From assembly GCA_009733715.1 (NCBI GenBank), contig WMKJ01000021.1, forward strand, positions 62,001-126,000: a DNA stretch of 64,000 nucleotides, given 5' to 3'. The position numbers were made by a program, and so were the translations under genes. The notes under the pieces were generated by a model. The model had not been told where the DNA came from, did no database searches, and saw nothing but the letters and a program-made list of their open reading frames with translations. The first letter of the stretch is position 1. Every line of letters begins with the position of its first letter. This document shows positions 10,153 through 21,149 of this stretch, one piece after another. This DNA comes from Herpomyces periplanetae. Taxonomy: Eukaryota; Ascomycota; Laboulbeniomycetes; Herpomycetales; Herpomycetaceae.

Positions 10153-13100
10153 CGCACGCGTACATACATGCATACATGCAAGTATGACTATCTATCCGCT
10201 TTTCGGATTCTTGGGCATCACAAAAGTGAGCCTACGTAAGTGTGAGCAGTCGTGTAAACGAGTTAGAGTGTTGAAGTGTAAAGTTTTGAATGTATCAAGG
10301 TATTCATAGGTATGTGTACGTATGCATCTCCACTAGTAGACTAGCTACCGTAAAAAGTTAATATTTCCGGTTAACAAGTTTAAATGTATCAGAAAGGATA
10401 CACACACATGCACACACTCACGTATACAAACTTATTCTTGCGTACACCTGGTTAACCTTATGGGCTTATCGGATGCTGCGTGTGTGTATACCTTAAAAGT
10501 GTGCGCAAGTGGATTGTACATATTATTCGCAATTGTCAAAGGAGAGTAAAGACCACCTGATTAACATGGATCCGTTAGGTTGACATTTGATGGATAAGTT
10601 TATGCTAACAGGTTAATTGACGGTAGGGTAAAGGGGTATGTACACTTGTATTCATGTTCTACACTTTCATTTGAACCAAGGAAACAAAACTGAACAAAAG
10701 TAACCGTTCCGTGATATATACTATGTTGCGTTTATACGGATTGATGATGGGCCAAACTAAGCATTTTCTCCATATTGTCCTACCGAGAGCCTCCACTGTC
10801 ATAGGGTAGCAATATTGCTTGATTAGCGCAAGCCAATCTAAAAACGTACATACGTTGTGATTTATCGTGTTGTTAGATTGATTGATTGATTCATATAGCT
10901 GACGAAAACCTTGATTAATTCAGCCAAAGATACCATTTACCCATGTCTACTTGTCTTGAAGCCGGTAAGGGGAATTGAGAAATATTATGATTGGTGTAAT
11001 TATACTCTGTATCACGTTGGCTAATGCTGAACTACGGTATCATGACCATAGAATTCATGTTAGGGTGGCAGTGTCAAACCATGCCAAACTTTTCCCTTTT
11101 TATGCTGTAGTGGTAGTTGAAATCAAGTATCTCATACCATGTCATCCTATCCCATCACAAACTCTCATATGATTTTCTACGGGCGAGCGTTCAGGCTATG
11201 AAAGTTATTTTACGAATTTAATCAAGACCTCACGATAAACTTTGCATGCAACTATCGAATAATCGTGGAGTTTGTAAGTGTGTATGTCAGCTGAACACAC
11301 ATTTGAAGCATTTAGCCGCCCATGATTCCGGAAGTATGACCAATCTATATAGTTAATAATCTTAGTAGGTTACCATGATTTCCACTCGATTGATTCACCA
11401 AAGTTAAGGTTATCAAGGAAACTGATACATGATATTCCGAGTTTAAAGTATTCAATTCGAAGGGTTGGATGCACCATTACCGTAAATGATTATCCGAAAC
11501 ATAAGGGGATGATACTACACTTAACTACGTTAACTTTGCACGTAGAATTTCCATGTTGATAAGTACATAAATTTTGCAATACAAGAGGTCAATTATTCAA
11601 AAGTACTATTGATCAATCAATAAACTTGATGCTTTAGTCAAACCTTTTCCAAAGTTTTTGATAAAGCAAAATAATGTATACTAAGCTAATTCTCATGTCG
11701 GGATATTTGCGTAACTTTGGCAACCCGAAGATGTAGATATTTATTAATTTCAAAAACTTGGTATACAGCTTAATATGAATATGAAAAACTCATAGATGCA
11801 TAAAAATGAGAGAATACTATGGCTCATGATAAACTTGGGTATACCGCAGACTCGAATTATATGATAAAACAAAAAAAAGGTTCAACTTAAACGAATTCAC
11901 TGAACAAGCCAATTTCCCACCATTTTCCTGTTAGAAAAACCTCATCAAACCAAACCAAACCAAAAGAATTTAGTACAAACTTTTAATACCCACAATTAAA
12001 GCCATTTAGCACAGTAAAGACAAATTCTTCCAACAAAGTGACGTCGAAGCGACTCAGCCCTACAGCAGACGGGGAAGTAACGTGATGAACCATATTAGCA
12101 GGAGAACTTTGGCTGGGCTGTGATGCGGAAGTTGGATCAAGAGCATTCCTAAAACGGAAATAAACTGATTTCCAGTTTAGGAAATAAGATGGTTTGAGGG
12201 AAAGTCCGAAGTCGGAGTTATGAAAAAAGAAGGTACGAAGTGACAATACTGGAAAGTAGTGGTCTATGAGTTAGGAAGGCCCAAAACGGCCGGACCAAAA
12301 GGGAGGTAGCAGTTCAATTTCGGAAATTTTTTTGGAGGCAAAACATGGTGAAATTTTTTTCACGAGAGTTTACTCAAATATTTCGTTGGTAATTATGATG
12401 TTAAGTATTTTTGATATAATCTCATTAAAAATGGTAGAACGAAATGTATGTGATAAAGGTTTTAAAGCTTGTTTATACATATATATTTAGGTATACAACT
12501 ACACTAAAACAAACGTCGGAATCCAAAAATAAAATAAAGGACATAGCTGTACTATTTGGGCTAAATTAACTGGAAAATGTATCCCTTCCTTCGCTCCAAA
12601 CTACACCCAATCCAACAACCCCACCCCATTCTAATGATCTCTCCAAGCAACCAATCTTGGGGTTGAAATTCTCAAATAAAAAAAATGACGTAATATGGTA
12701 CAAGCGGGCTTAAACTTATCATTTAAGTTGACAAAAACATTTCCCCGGGGAAAATTTTAAGGATTTTGTTATTCAAAGTAACAATGTTGAACAATTATAC
12801 AGGAAGGTAATTTTAGAAGTTAACTACCTCCCTCTAAATTTAAGGTTAATCTAATATTGAGTGAGTATCAAGGTTATACACTATAATACACATTTGTAAA
12901 GTCTAAAAACTCAGATAAGTTAGCACAAGTTTATGGGGATTTGCTCCCCTGTTTCTACACTCTAGTCTGTCAAATCTTACCCTGCACAAGTTTACTATAC
13001 ATGTTACATGCATATAACTAACGGATTCCCTCCCTTGTACTTCGGTAAAACTTGATAAGCGTCAAGTTCAGATTACGCAGGTCGTGCGTGCGATTACGGC

Positions 13101-13692
13101 AATACTTTACATTGATTGAACCGTATTCGAAAATTTTGCGTCAGATTGAGCCGATTCCAGGTATAAATTGACGGGAATGCTTTCCCGTCATTATTGTGAA
13201 CGCGCGTCTCTGCACACTTTGTAATGTGCGCAAGTGGGTGGGGTCTTATATTCTAAAATATTGATTACGCATTTATGACCATTTTTCAAGTGACTAGTTC
13301 AATACTTGTCTTCGGGGGGTGAGTATATCTCATTGCCTTGTGCATTTGTACCTGATCTTGTGTTAATACTATTATCCTCCCATCGAGATTGTATGAGGTT
13401 TGACTATCAAGGCTCGATAACGTCCACCATAATTCACTTAATCATCATATCACACATATGCTTCTATCAGTAATTCGTTGAACTTTCAGCGTGCAATTTG
13501 ACGTAATCTTCTCAGTTATCAATCCCGCTCCGACTGGATAAGATTCTCTCTGGCTATTTCATTATCCTGTCGCATCGACCATTATAACTTTGCCTTCTCC
13601 CAAATTCTACTTCTCTTCCTCCATCAACCATACGACTAAATGCATTCTCTTCACTCTTAGACTGTCTCTGGCACTTTATTCAGGCTATTTAC

Positions 13693-13726
<34 letters not shown>
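13693..13726. repeat. CA dinucleotide microsatellite
   Basis: An almost pure CA run of about 34 bp, 320 bp upstream of ATG1 in its pyrimidine-rich leader region. Confidence 0.9.
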
Positions 13727-13731
<5 letters not shown>

Positions 13732-14044
13732 ACTTTCTCTCCATCTTTTATTTACTATACACTTGGCATGGATTGATACCATTAATTCTATCTTTCAACT
13801 GTTTAAACACTCGGTGAAAGAAGGTGAATAACAGTGATTTGCTTTGGTTCCAAGCTCTGATGGATTGGTATTCGCGGGCGAACGCTGGAGTTTCTGCTAT
13901 GCTTGAACTACTGAGCCTTCCTCGTAGTTTCTTATCGATCGATTGACAAACATCCGTACGGAAAATCTAGGCCAGATAACTTTCAACTTGAACGAATGCC
14001 TTCCTATTAACATTTTCCACGCTCAAATGTTGACCTAATACATC

Positions 14045-16522
14045 ATGTTAAAGGAAAAGGCTAGCATGGGAAGTGTGGAATTGCTTAACGTAGGCGAGAA
14101 TCGTGCGTCGACTCGTGTCGGCTCATTTCAGCGTTTAGACTTTGTGGATCAAGGAAGCTTTGCGCGAGTGTATAGAGGTATACACTTGGACTTGGGTAAC
14201 GTTGTAGCAATCAAGTCTGTGGATCGCCGTAAATTATCGCGAAAGTTAAAGGAAAGTTTGCAAATTGAGATAAAGATACTTGAGAGTTTGCGCCATCCTC
14301 ACATTGTCGGGTTATTTGATTGTGTAGAGGATGCTACAAGCATTCACATTGTTACAGAGTTTTGTGAACTGGGTGACCTGTCGAAGTTGATTAAGAATCG
14401 TAATTCAAGTCAGATTCATTCATGTTTACTTTCATTGTTAAAGTTATATCCGAATCCAAAAGTAGGCGGACTTAATGAAGTTTTAGTTCGTCACTTTTTA
14501 AAGCAGATGGCCAGTGCACTGGAGTTTATCCGCTCGAAAAATTTGGTTCATCGTGATATTAAACCTCAAAATATACTCTTGCTACCGTCAGCTCAGTGGT
14601 ACTCTCAGTATGGTGAGGTGGTTCCTATGGCTGTCATGGATAAATCTTTTGTATCAACTGCTGGGGTAGCTACTTTTCCCATGTTGAAGATAGCTGATTT
14701 TGGCTTTGCTCGTGTACTGCCAAAGTCTTCGTTGGCTGAAACACTCTGTGGATCACCTTTATACATGGCACCGGAGATATTGCGATTTGAAAAGTACGAC
14801 GCAAAGACTGACCTTTGGTCAGTAGGCGTAGTACTTTATGAAATGATGGTCGGGCATCCTCCCTTTCGTGCGAGTAATCATGTTGAATTAGCTCGTAAAA
14901 TTGAAAGGAATAATGATCGAATTCGCTTTCCTAGTGATTTGGATATGTCCAAGGATATGGAAGATATGATCAGTTTACTCTTGAAAAAGTCACCTCTGGA
15001 ACGTATTAGCTTTGAAGATTTTTTTAAGCATGCTGTTTTAACAGATAATATAGACGGATTGTTGGAGGAAGATAGAAAGCAGGAAATTATTATTGACAAA
15101 GCAATATTACATTCCAATTACGCTGAATCGTGTGCAGTCCACATTGCTGCAGGGCCAGGGAAATTTGGAGGAACGGTTGGAGATGGATACGATAGAGTTA
15201 GCAGTGGAGATAGAATTAAACGGATTGAGAGAAATCATGCCTTACAAGATGCACTTCTTGATAGTGAATATGTGGTGGTTGAGAAAAAGGCTGTGGAAGT
15301 GAATGAAATTGCTGACGTTTTGGAAGCTACTTCTACGGAAGTAGAAAGATCAACGAGAAAGAGTGGGCATACACGACGATATACATATTCGGAGGATATT
15401 TGTCGTCAGTCGAGCAGTAACTATTGGAAAACAATTGGACAAGAAACGTTATACAGTGGAGGCAGAGGAGGATCAACAGCGGTAACGGCGAAGCCGTTTG
15501 AAAGATTTTACAGTTCAAGTGCGGGTTCGGCGGCAACGGCTATATCAAAAGCTATAAATATGGCAAGTTATCGTTTAAGATCATTAGGGATATCACCGCC
15601 ATCAGGGCGTGAGACTGGTTGGACGGTGGGAGGGGGGCGTGAAGAGGATGGGTTTACGAGGAATAATACAACGTTATCGAATCATTTAATACGAAAATGT
15701 AAGGGAAGGTTGGAGAGTGATGGAGGGGGAATTGACAGCGATGAAGAGGTGGTGAGAAATGTGGAGGATATGGCGTGGCGCAGTGATCTGGTGTATGAAT
15801 TTGCAGAGGAGAAGTTAGTGGAATTTGATGGAAGACATAGCTGTGGAAGCTATGGAACAGAAGAAGAAAGCAGCTTTGGAAGTGAATCAGATTGCACTAT
15901 GAATTGGACTATACGAGTAGGTGAAGAGGCGATAGTTTTATACGTTAAAACTTTATCGATTTTAGTACGTTTGATTGATACAGCTGGGAAATGGTGGAAG
16001 GGCAGAATGAACAAAAGAAGAGGAGAAAATGAAAAAAAGAATCGAGAAACTTGTACTATAGCATCTACCATGATGATGAACACAACAAGTATGACGGGGG
16101 ATATGCTAAAGGAGGGGGAATCAGGGCATAGAATGAATAGCGTTGTTCAATGGGCACGAGGAAGATTTAATGGATGTTTGGAAAAGTTGGAGAAAATAGG
16201 GGACCAACTTGGAGAAGCCCAACGACAATATCGTGGATTAACAGAGGAGAGAGAACTTACATCTACTATCAATCCTGAGAGATGGACTGAGAATATAACA
16301 TTAACGTGTGGGATAAGGGTGGAAAAGCTCTTGTACGAAAGAGCAATTGAAATGTCACGAGGGACGGCGTTAAACGAACTTATGAATGTGGATTTGGAAC
16401 GATGTGAAATATCGTATATACGAGCCATAAGTTTACTAGAAGCTGTAGTAGACGTTGACGAAGAAAGTTCAAGTGAAATTGATCCTGAAGATGAGAAGAT
16501 GGTACAACACAGTAAGTTATGA
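14045..16522 (+). CDS. ATG1: Autophagy serine/threonine kinase Atg1
   Basis: A single exon of 825 aa starting at ATG 14045; a second in-frame ATG lies at 14066. The kinase domain spans about residues 27-330: QGSFARVYRG glycine loop, VVAIKSV lysine, HRDIKPQN catalytic loop, DFGFAR, and an activation loop LCGSPLYMAPEIL. A low-complexity linker follows. Residues about 580-810 form the C-terminal EAT/tandem-MIT region, with the diagnostic VEKLLYERAIEMSR and ISYIRAISLLEAV helices. Atg1 starts autophagosome formation; the EAT region binds Atg13 and membranes. Kinase residues are intact. The kinase plus EAT arrangement makes the call firm. Confidence 0.95.
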   Translation: MLKEKASMGSVELLNVGENRASTRVGSFQRLDFVDQGSFARVYRGIHLDLGNVVAIKSVDRRKLSRKLKESLQIEIKILESLRHPHIVGLFDCVEDATSIHIVTEFCELGDLSKLIKNRNSSQIHSCLLSLLKLYPNPKVGGLNEVLVRHFLKQMASALEFIRSKNLVHRDIKPQNILLLPSAQWYSQYGEVVPMAVMDKSFVSTAGVATFPMLKIADFGFARVLPKSSLAETLCGSPLYMAPEILRFEKYDAKTDLWSVGVVLYEMMVGHPPFRASNHVELARKIERNNDRIRFPSDLDMSKDMEDMISLLLKKSPLERISFEDFFKHAVLTDNIDGLLEEDRKQEIIIDKAILHSNYAESCAVHIAAGPGKFGGTVGDGYDRVSSGDRIKRIERNHALQDALLDSEYVVVEKKAVEVNEIADVLEATSTEVERSTRKSGHTRRYTYSEDICRQSSSNYWKTIGQETLYSGGRGGSTAVTAKPFERFYSSSAGSAATAISKAINMASYRLRSLGISPPSGRETGWTVGGGREEDGFTRNNTTLSNHLIRKCKGRLESDGGGIDSDEEVVRNVEDMAWRSDLVYEFAEEKLVEFDGRHSCGSYGTEEESSFGSESDCTMNWTIRVGEEAIVLYVKTLSILVRLIDTAGKWWKGRMNKRRGENEKKNRETCTIASTMMMNTTSMTGDMLKEGESGHRMNSVVQWARGRFNGCLEKLEKIGDQLGEAQRQYRGLTEERELTSTINPERWTENITLTCGIRVEKLLYERAIEMSRGTALNELMNVDLERCEISYIRAISLLEAVVDVDEESSSEIDPEDEKMVQHSKL

Positions 16523-18741
16523 GATATTAATGATTTAAAGGAAGAGAAGAGTACAACTTTTGGAAGGGCATGAAAGGAAAGACTTTAGAAAAAAAATCTT
16601 GAGAAATTTTACCCGATTAAGCCAAAAGTTAAGACGAAAGTAGCAATTCTTCCTTCCCGATTAACCAAGTTGAGATGTATACTGACGTCATGGGCAGTGA
16701 TAGGGCTGATGAAACAACGACTAAGTGTAGTCAAACAAAATATTCAGGTGCGAAGAGCAAATGAGTAAATCGAACCTGCTGTGTTTGTCAATGGTGCTCC
16801 TCGTCGCTGCCGTGCTCTGAGCCATAGGGCTGAAATGCCCCAATCTGGAAATCCGTTTTTTTGCATTTTTTTTCTAGTTCTGCTTTATTCTCTTTCATTA
16901 TTATTTTTTATGTTTTGCTTTTGCCCATAATTCAATACAGCTCCTCTCATTTCAGCTTGCTTTACTCTTTTATTGGTTTGTTATATGTAGTACAAATAAT
17001 CCGTGTATTTGCATTACTTTTGCGCTATCATCGTCCTCGTTCTCGCCTCTATCATCTTGCATTCTAGCTGTTAGTTGTACTAATCTGGCGCCGTTTATGT
17101 ATACCTATTACAGGGTTGTCTCGTATACATGTAAATGTATACACGTGCCAGACTTGTTTATCTCCTTTTCATACATTTGGCTATTCGTTTTCCAACTCAA
17201 TTTTCTCACGTATAAATCATTTCAATTTTACCTTATCTTTTATCCTATAAGTTACCTTGTCGTTATGTATGTACTGCTAAATACTTTTTCATCCTTCTCA
17301 AATATCGTCTTATTATGCATGAAGAATTAAGTGTATCTTCATGTATCCTGAGATTCAATTCATCCTAAATCCCTTTTTTCTAAAAGTCTTTGCTTTTCAT
17401 CCACGAGCCTAACGTTAGCAATATGTACTCATATATTATCACACATGTGAACCCCTGTTTGTTCCACTTAACCAAATTTTGGCGTATTACACGCCGTAAA
17501 GTCAAACTAGGAGGAATCGGCTTATCGGCTGCCACGCATCCTTTGCTATTATTAGCTCATGATACCACATGTATATACTGCAATCGAGTGCACATACTTT
17601 TTCTTACACGTCATCACATTAGACCAAGAGGGGCTTACGCCTCGGTTTGGATCCTCTGACGCTAGTAACGAATTGGCATACCTTAATACATTTAGCATAT
17701 CGTGTGCGCATGCATACTTGACAAATCTTCACCTTCTCCCTTTTCTTAGCGTTACGGAACCATTCATAAACACCATAACGCCAACCCCGCTTAATCCACA
17801 CGAGTGAATAGCTGACTTGATTAATAAAATAGCTCAAATGTATTTACTTCATTCGTATGTATAAATGATGTATCACTGTACACACTCACCATTCTATCTG
17901 TCGTACACCTTCACTCACCTCTTTGCCCCTCTCTCTCTTCCACCCCTTGATAAACTTTGTGAGTATCAAGTCTAAAGACGTTTCTGTGATGGTTTCGATG
18001 ATTGAATTACCGAAACTCTATACCACGTAGCAACGGTGTACGTTCGTACGTACATACAAGCCTGCACATGAGTAGCATCACCTATATATTATGCGCATAC
18101 TTCACTTTTTCCCTCACCCTAACTTCATTAACCCCTCATTCTTACTGTACTGAACCAACTTGTCTTGTAAACGGGATCAACTCGTAAACTCCACTTGTGC
18201 TGGTTTATAGCTAACGAATTAATTTGGTACACTTCCCCTCCACCCCCTTGCGGTGAACTTTCAGAATTCCTAATCAATTCAAACGTGCCCTCTTTAAGCC
18301 TACGCATGCGTGCGTGTATATGCTGGACCATATCTGAACGTTAGCGGCACACTGAAAAGTTTACTTATCCTCACTCTCATCTTATCTTAATCAAGTGTAC
18401 GTGGGTTTTTTTTCTTAATCTTCTCCCTTTAACCGCTTAGCCTACTTTACCCTCTGTTTAACCTTGTATCCTATTGTCAAGCAGGTAGTCTAAATTTTGT
18501 GAAAAGTAACTTCATCAAGACCCAAGACCCTTGATAAAAGGGATAACCTGTGCACGCGCGGGCGGGTGGGTGTGTGAATGAGTGTGCGGAATTAGTGAAC
18601 CAGCGTATGTATTGTATGATTGTCTTTTTGTGAATATTGTATTCACCCTTTGTCTTTGTATGCTTTCACATTCATCCCTTGTTAATATTTCAAGCTTAGT
18701 ATACATATACACATACGTGTCCAAACTACCGCAATATCAGC
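16523..18741. promoter_or_regulatory. ATG1 3' flank and long pyrimidine-rich MFS upstream region
   Basis: No gene is supported; several short ORFs are T/C-rich and hydrophobic only because of composition. A TAGGGCTGAA motif with a following GCCC sits at 16825-16840, close to a CT-rich start. Pyrimidine bias on the plus strand runs from about 16850 to 18500, as expected for the upstream region of the MFS gene. Confidence 0.5.
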
Positions 18742-20691
18742 ATGGGCCTAGGTATCCTAGAAACATCCATAACGGAGAATGCGCCGGGAACAGTTCTGCT
18801 TAATCACAATGACTTTTCACAGCTTGCTACAATCTCTTCAACCAGGGGAAATGGATACCGTAAACATTCCGGTAAAGGGAGACAACTTATTCGAAGGATA
18901 TTTAAAGGTGAAAATGAAGAAGCTGAAAGTGCAACCGAAAATGGATCTAAAATATCAGAAAACTTCAATCCTGCATTAAAGTATGATATTTCAGGTTCAC
19001 ATCCTATAGTTTTAGAGCCTCAACCATCGGATGATCCAGATGATCCTTTGAACTGGCCTCTATGGCAGCGGGATTTAATTTTGGTGATCTTAGCTTTTCA
19101 ATCAGTCATAGCTACAACATTATCCCCCATATTAGCTGCTATAACCTTGGACCTTACGGTTATCCTTCGAAGGTCTTTACATAAAACGGCCTTGTTAACA
19201 GGATGGCATTTATTAGCCGTGGGAATCACAGGATTTTTCGTTGTTCCCGCTGCAAGAGTTTATGGAAAACGACCTTGTTATTTATTTGGGAGTATTATCA
19301 TGGCCATCAGTTGCCTTTGGGGCGGTATTGCTGCTCAACAGGCCAGCTATCGTAGTACGTTAGGTGCTCGTATATTGCAAGGTGTTGCTTTAGCTCCTTT
19401 TGAAGCTTTGGTAAACGCTTCAGTTGGTGATCTTTTTTATGTTCACGAACGTGGTAAACGTATGGCTATATCAAATATGGCATTATTCGGCAGTGCATTT
19501 TTAACCCCGGTAATCGTCGGTCGAATGACGGATGATGTTGGTTGGCAATGGTCCTTTTATATTCTTGCGATACTCGCCATAATATTATTTCCCTTAATAT
19601 ACTACTTTGTTCCTGAAACGGCGTACCGTAGGGGTAATGATGATATTAATGAAAATAATAAACTTAGCATTATCACCAACTCTCCTTCATTATCCGTCAA
19701 AGGTACAATCCAAAATCAATTTGATGGTGTCAACTCTTCATTATCATCCACCGAGGAAGTTAGACCGTCCAAAAATATTCGATCCCCAAGTGACGCTACA
19801 ATAGCCGTTAACGTAGCCGCTGCGCCTGCACATGTTCAAGGTAAATTATCACCATTAGAGCATCATTCTCCGCCTAATGCTGCTGTTCAACATTATGCTA
19901 CACGAAATTTAAAATCTTTCTTTCAGAAACGTCGTTTAGCTGTATTCACTGGTCGTAAAACTTCCCAACCTTTATGGAAACTTTTAATCCGACCTATACC
20001 ATTATTTTTTCATCCCGGCGTTACATGGGCATGTTTAATTCAAGGAACGTTAATCGGATGGATGGTTTTCCTCGGTGTTGTATTGGCCAGTTTAATGTTT
20101 GCAGCTCATGGTTTCGATAAAGTTCGTACCGGTTACATGTACGTTAGCGCTACTGTCGGTGCCCTGGGTGGATTTGCGCTATCTGGCGCACTAGCTGATC
20201 GATTTCCTGCATACCTTTCCAAGAGGAATCATGGTGTTTTTGAGCCTGAATTTCGTCTTGTATTAATTATCCCTCAACTTATCCTGGCTACTATCGGTTT
20301 ACTCGGATTTGGCATTACAGCTTCAACCCCCGTTAAATATGGTTGGTTTTGGCCCGCAGCTTTTTTTGCATGTCAAGCTGCTGCGACAGTATTAGGTGCT
20401 GTAGCGGCTTCACTTTACGTCGTTGATGCTCATCGAGAGATCGCCATCGAATCTTTAACTTGTCTCCTCGTATTTAAAAACCTTTTCTCCTTTGCTCTCT
20501 CGTTTTACGCTCCCGAATGGCTTGGGAAAACTGGTACACGCCGTTTATTCACCATCATCACTTTTGTTCAGCTAGCTATCGCTTTATCGACCATTCCAAT
20601 GTGTAAGTCTTGTCATTTTGAAGCTTATCATTCTTTTGCTTACCCGTCATTTAGATATCTTCGGAAAGGTAAACCGCGCTTATTTCCGTAA
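18742..20691 (+). CDS. Major facilitator superfamily transporter, DHA1-like
   Basis: A single exon of 649 aa from ATG 18742. About 90 cytosolic residues precede the conserved DPDDPLNWPLWQRD entry motif of fungal drug:H+ antiporter-type MFS proteins. Six membrane segments follow (starting ILVILAFQSVIATTL), with the loop 2-3 motif ARVYGKRPCYLFG, then a central cytosolic loop of roughly 130 residues and six further segments (WACLIQGTLIGWMVFLG onward). It should be a plasma-membrane or vacuolar proton-coupled transporter. Substrate is unknown; drugs, polyamines or small organics are typical of relatives. Confidence 0.85.
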   Translation: MGLGILETSITENAPGTVLLNHNDFSQLATISSTRGNGYRKHSGKGRQLIRRIFKGENEEAESATENGSKISENFNPALKYDISGSHPIVLEPQPSDDPDDPLNWPLWQRDLILVILAFQSVIATTLSPILAAITLDLTVILRRSLHKTALLTGWHLLAVGITGFFVVPAARVYGKRPCYLFGSIIMAISCLWGGIAAQQASYRSTLGARILQGVALAPFEALVNASVGDLFYVHERGKRMAISNMALFGSAFLTPVIVGRMTDDVGWQWSFYILAILAIILFPLIYYFVPETAYRRGNDDINENNKLSIITNSPSLSVKGTIQNQFDGVNSSLSSTEEVRPSKNIRSPSDATIAVNVAAAPAHVQGKLSPLEHHSPPNAAVQHYATRNLKSFFQKRRLAVFTGRKTSQPLWKLLIRPIPLFFHPGVTWACLIQGTLIGWMVFLGVVLASLMFAAHGFDKVRTGYMYVSATVGALGGFALSGALADRFPAYLSKRNHGVFEPEFRLVLIIPQLILATIGLLGFGITASTPVKYGWFWPAAFFACQAAATVLGAVAASLYVVDAHREIAIESLTCLLVFKNLFSFALSFYAPEWLGKTGTRRLFTIITFVQLAIALSTIPMCKSCHFEAYHSFAYPSFRYLRKGKPRLFP

Positions 20692-21149
20692 TAGACTCAT
20701 TATCCGTTAATCCCTTTCATCTGTTCCCCAGCCCGCCCGTCAACTGAATCCACATTGACTTATCTATCCCTAATCTTATCGCATGTCCGCTCCAGACCGT
20801 TTAACCTCTTGCTCACATGTATCATGGTTCGTGCATACAGGACTGATATAAATCCCATCTCATGCGTACTCGTGTAAAGCTAGCTTTTAGTTTGTTGTTA
20901 GTCTTTCTCGAAATGACTTGCCTGTTAACCACAATTTTCTTGCTTTGCACACAGTCTTCTCCTTTACAAGTACATACATATATAACCGCGCCGTTTGCTT
21001 GCGAGAAAACCTAATAATATTTGCCTAAACATTCTGTACACTAACACAGCCCCAGCTATCTGCATCAATCATACCCATCAAACATGGTTAACCGATCAAT
21101 TACCACACAGGTAAACCCAAGGTGTTTGTATATGCGCGCGCACACGCAC
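20692..21149. other. Intergenic space between convergent MFS and UBX genes
   Basis: Both genes end here, 458 bp apart. I see no gene or clear element beyond a short GCGC/AC run near 21133-21146. Confidence 0.5.

Larger units (their letters stand above)
8512..14044. other. 5.5-kb region without a convincing gene
   Basis: No ORF longer than about 90 codons carries a recognisable domain, and no tRNA or rRNA is seen. It holds a GAT-like run near 8620-8640, a strong inverted repeat at 10113-10152, three CACCTG[AG]TTAA motifs (9934, 10445, 10554), a reverse TAGGGCTGA motif at 12054-12062, a CA repeat at 13693-13726, and a pyrimidine-rich stretch from about 13560 leading into ATG1. Part of it is presumably the ATG1 and methyltransferase promoters. 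Confidence 0.6.

Noticed and set aside
10975-12246. Small ORFs in the gene desert (65 and 87 codons)
   Set aside because: No recognisable domain, and no splice-linked extension was found.
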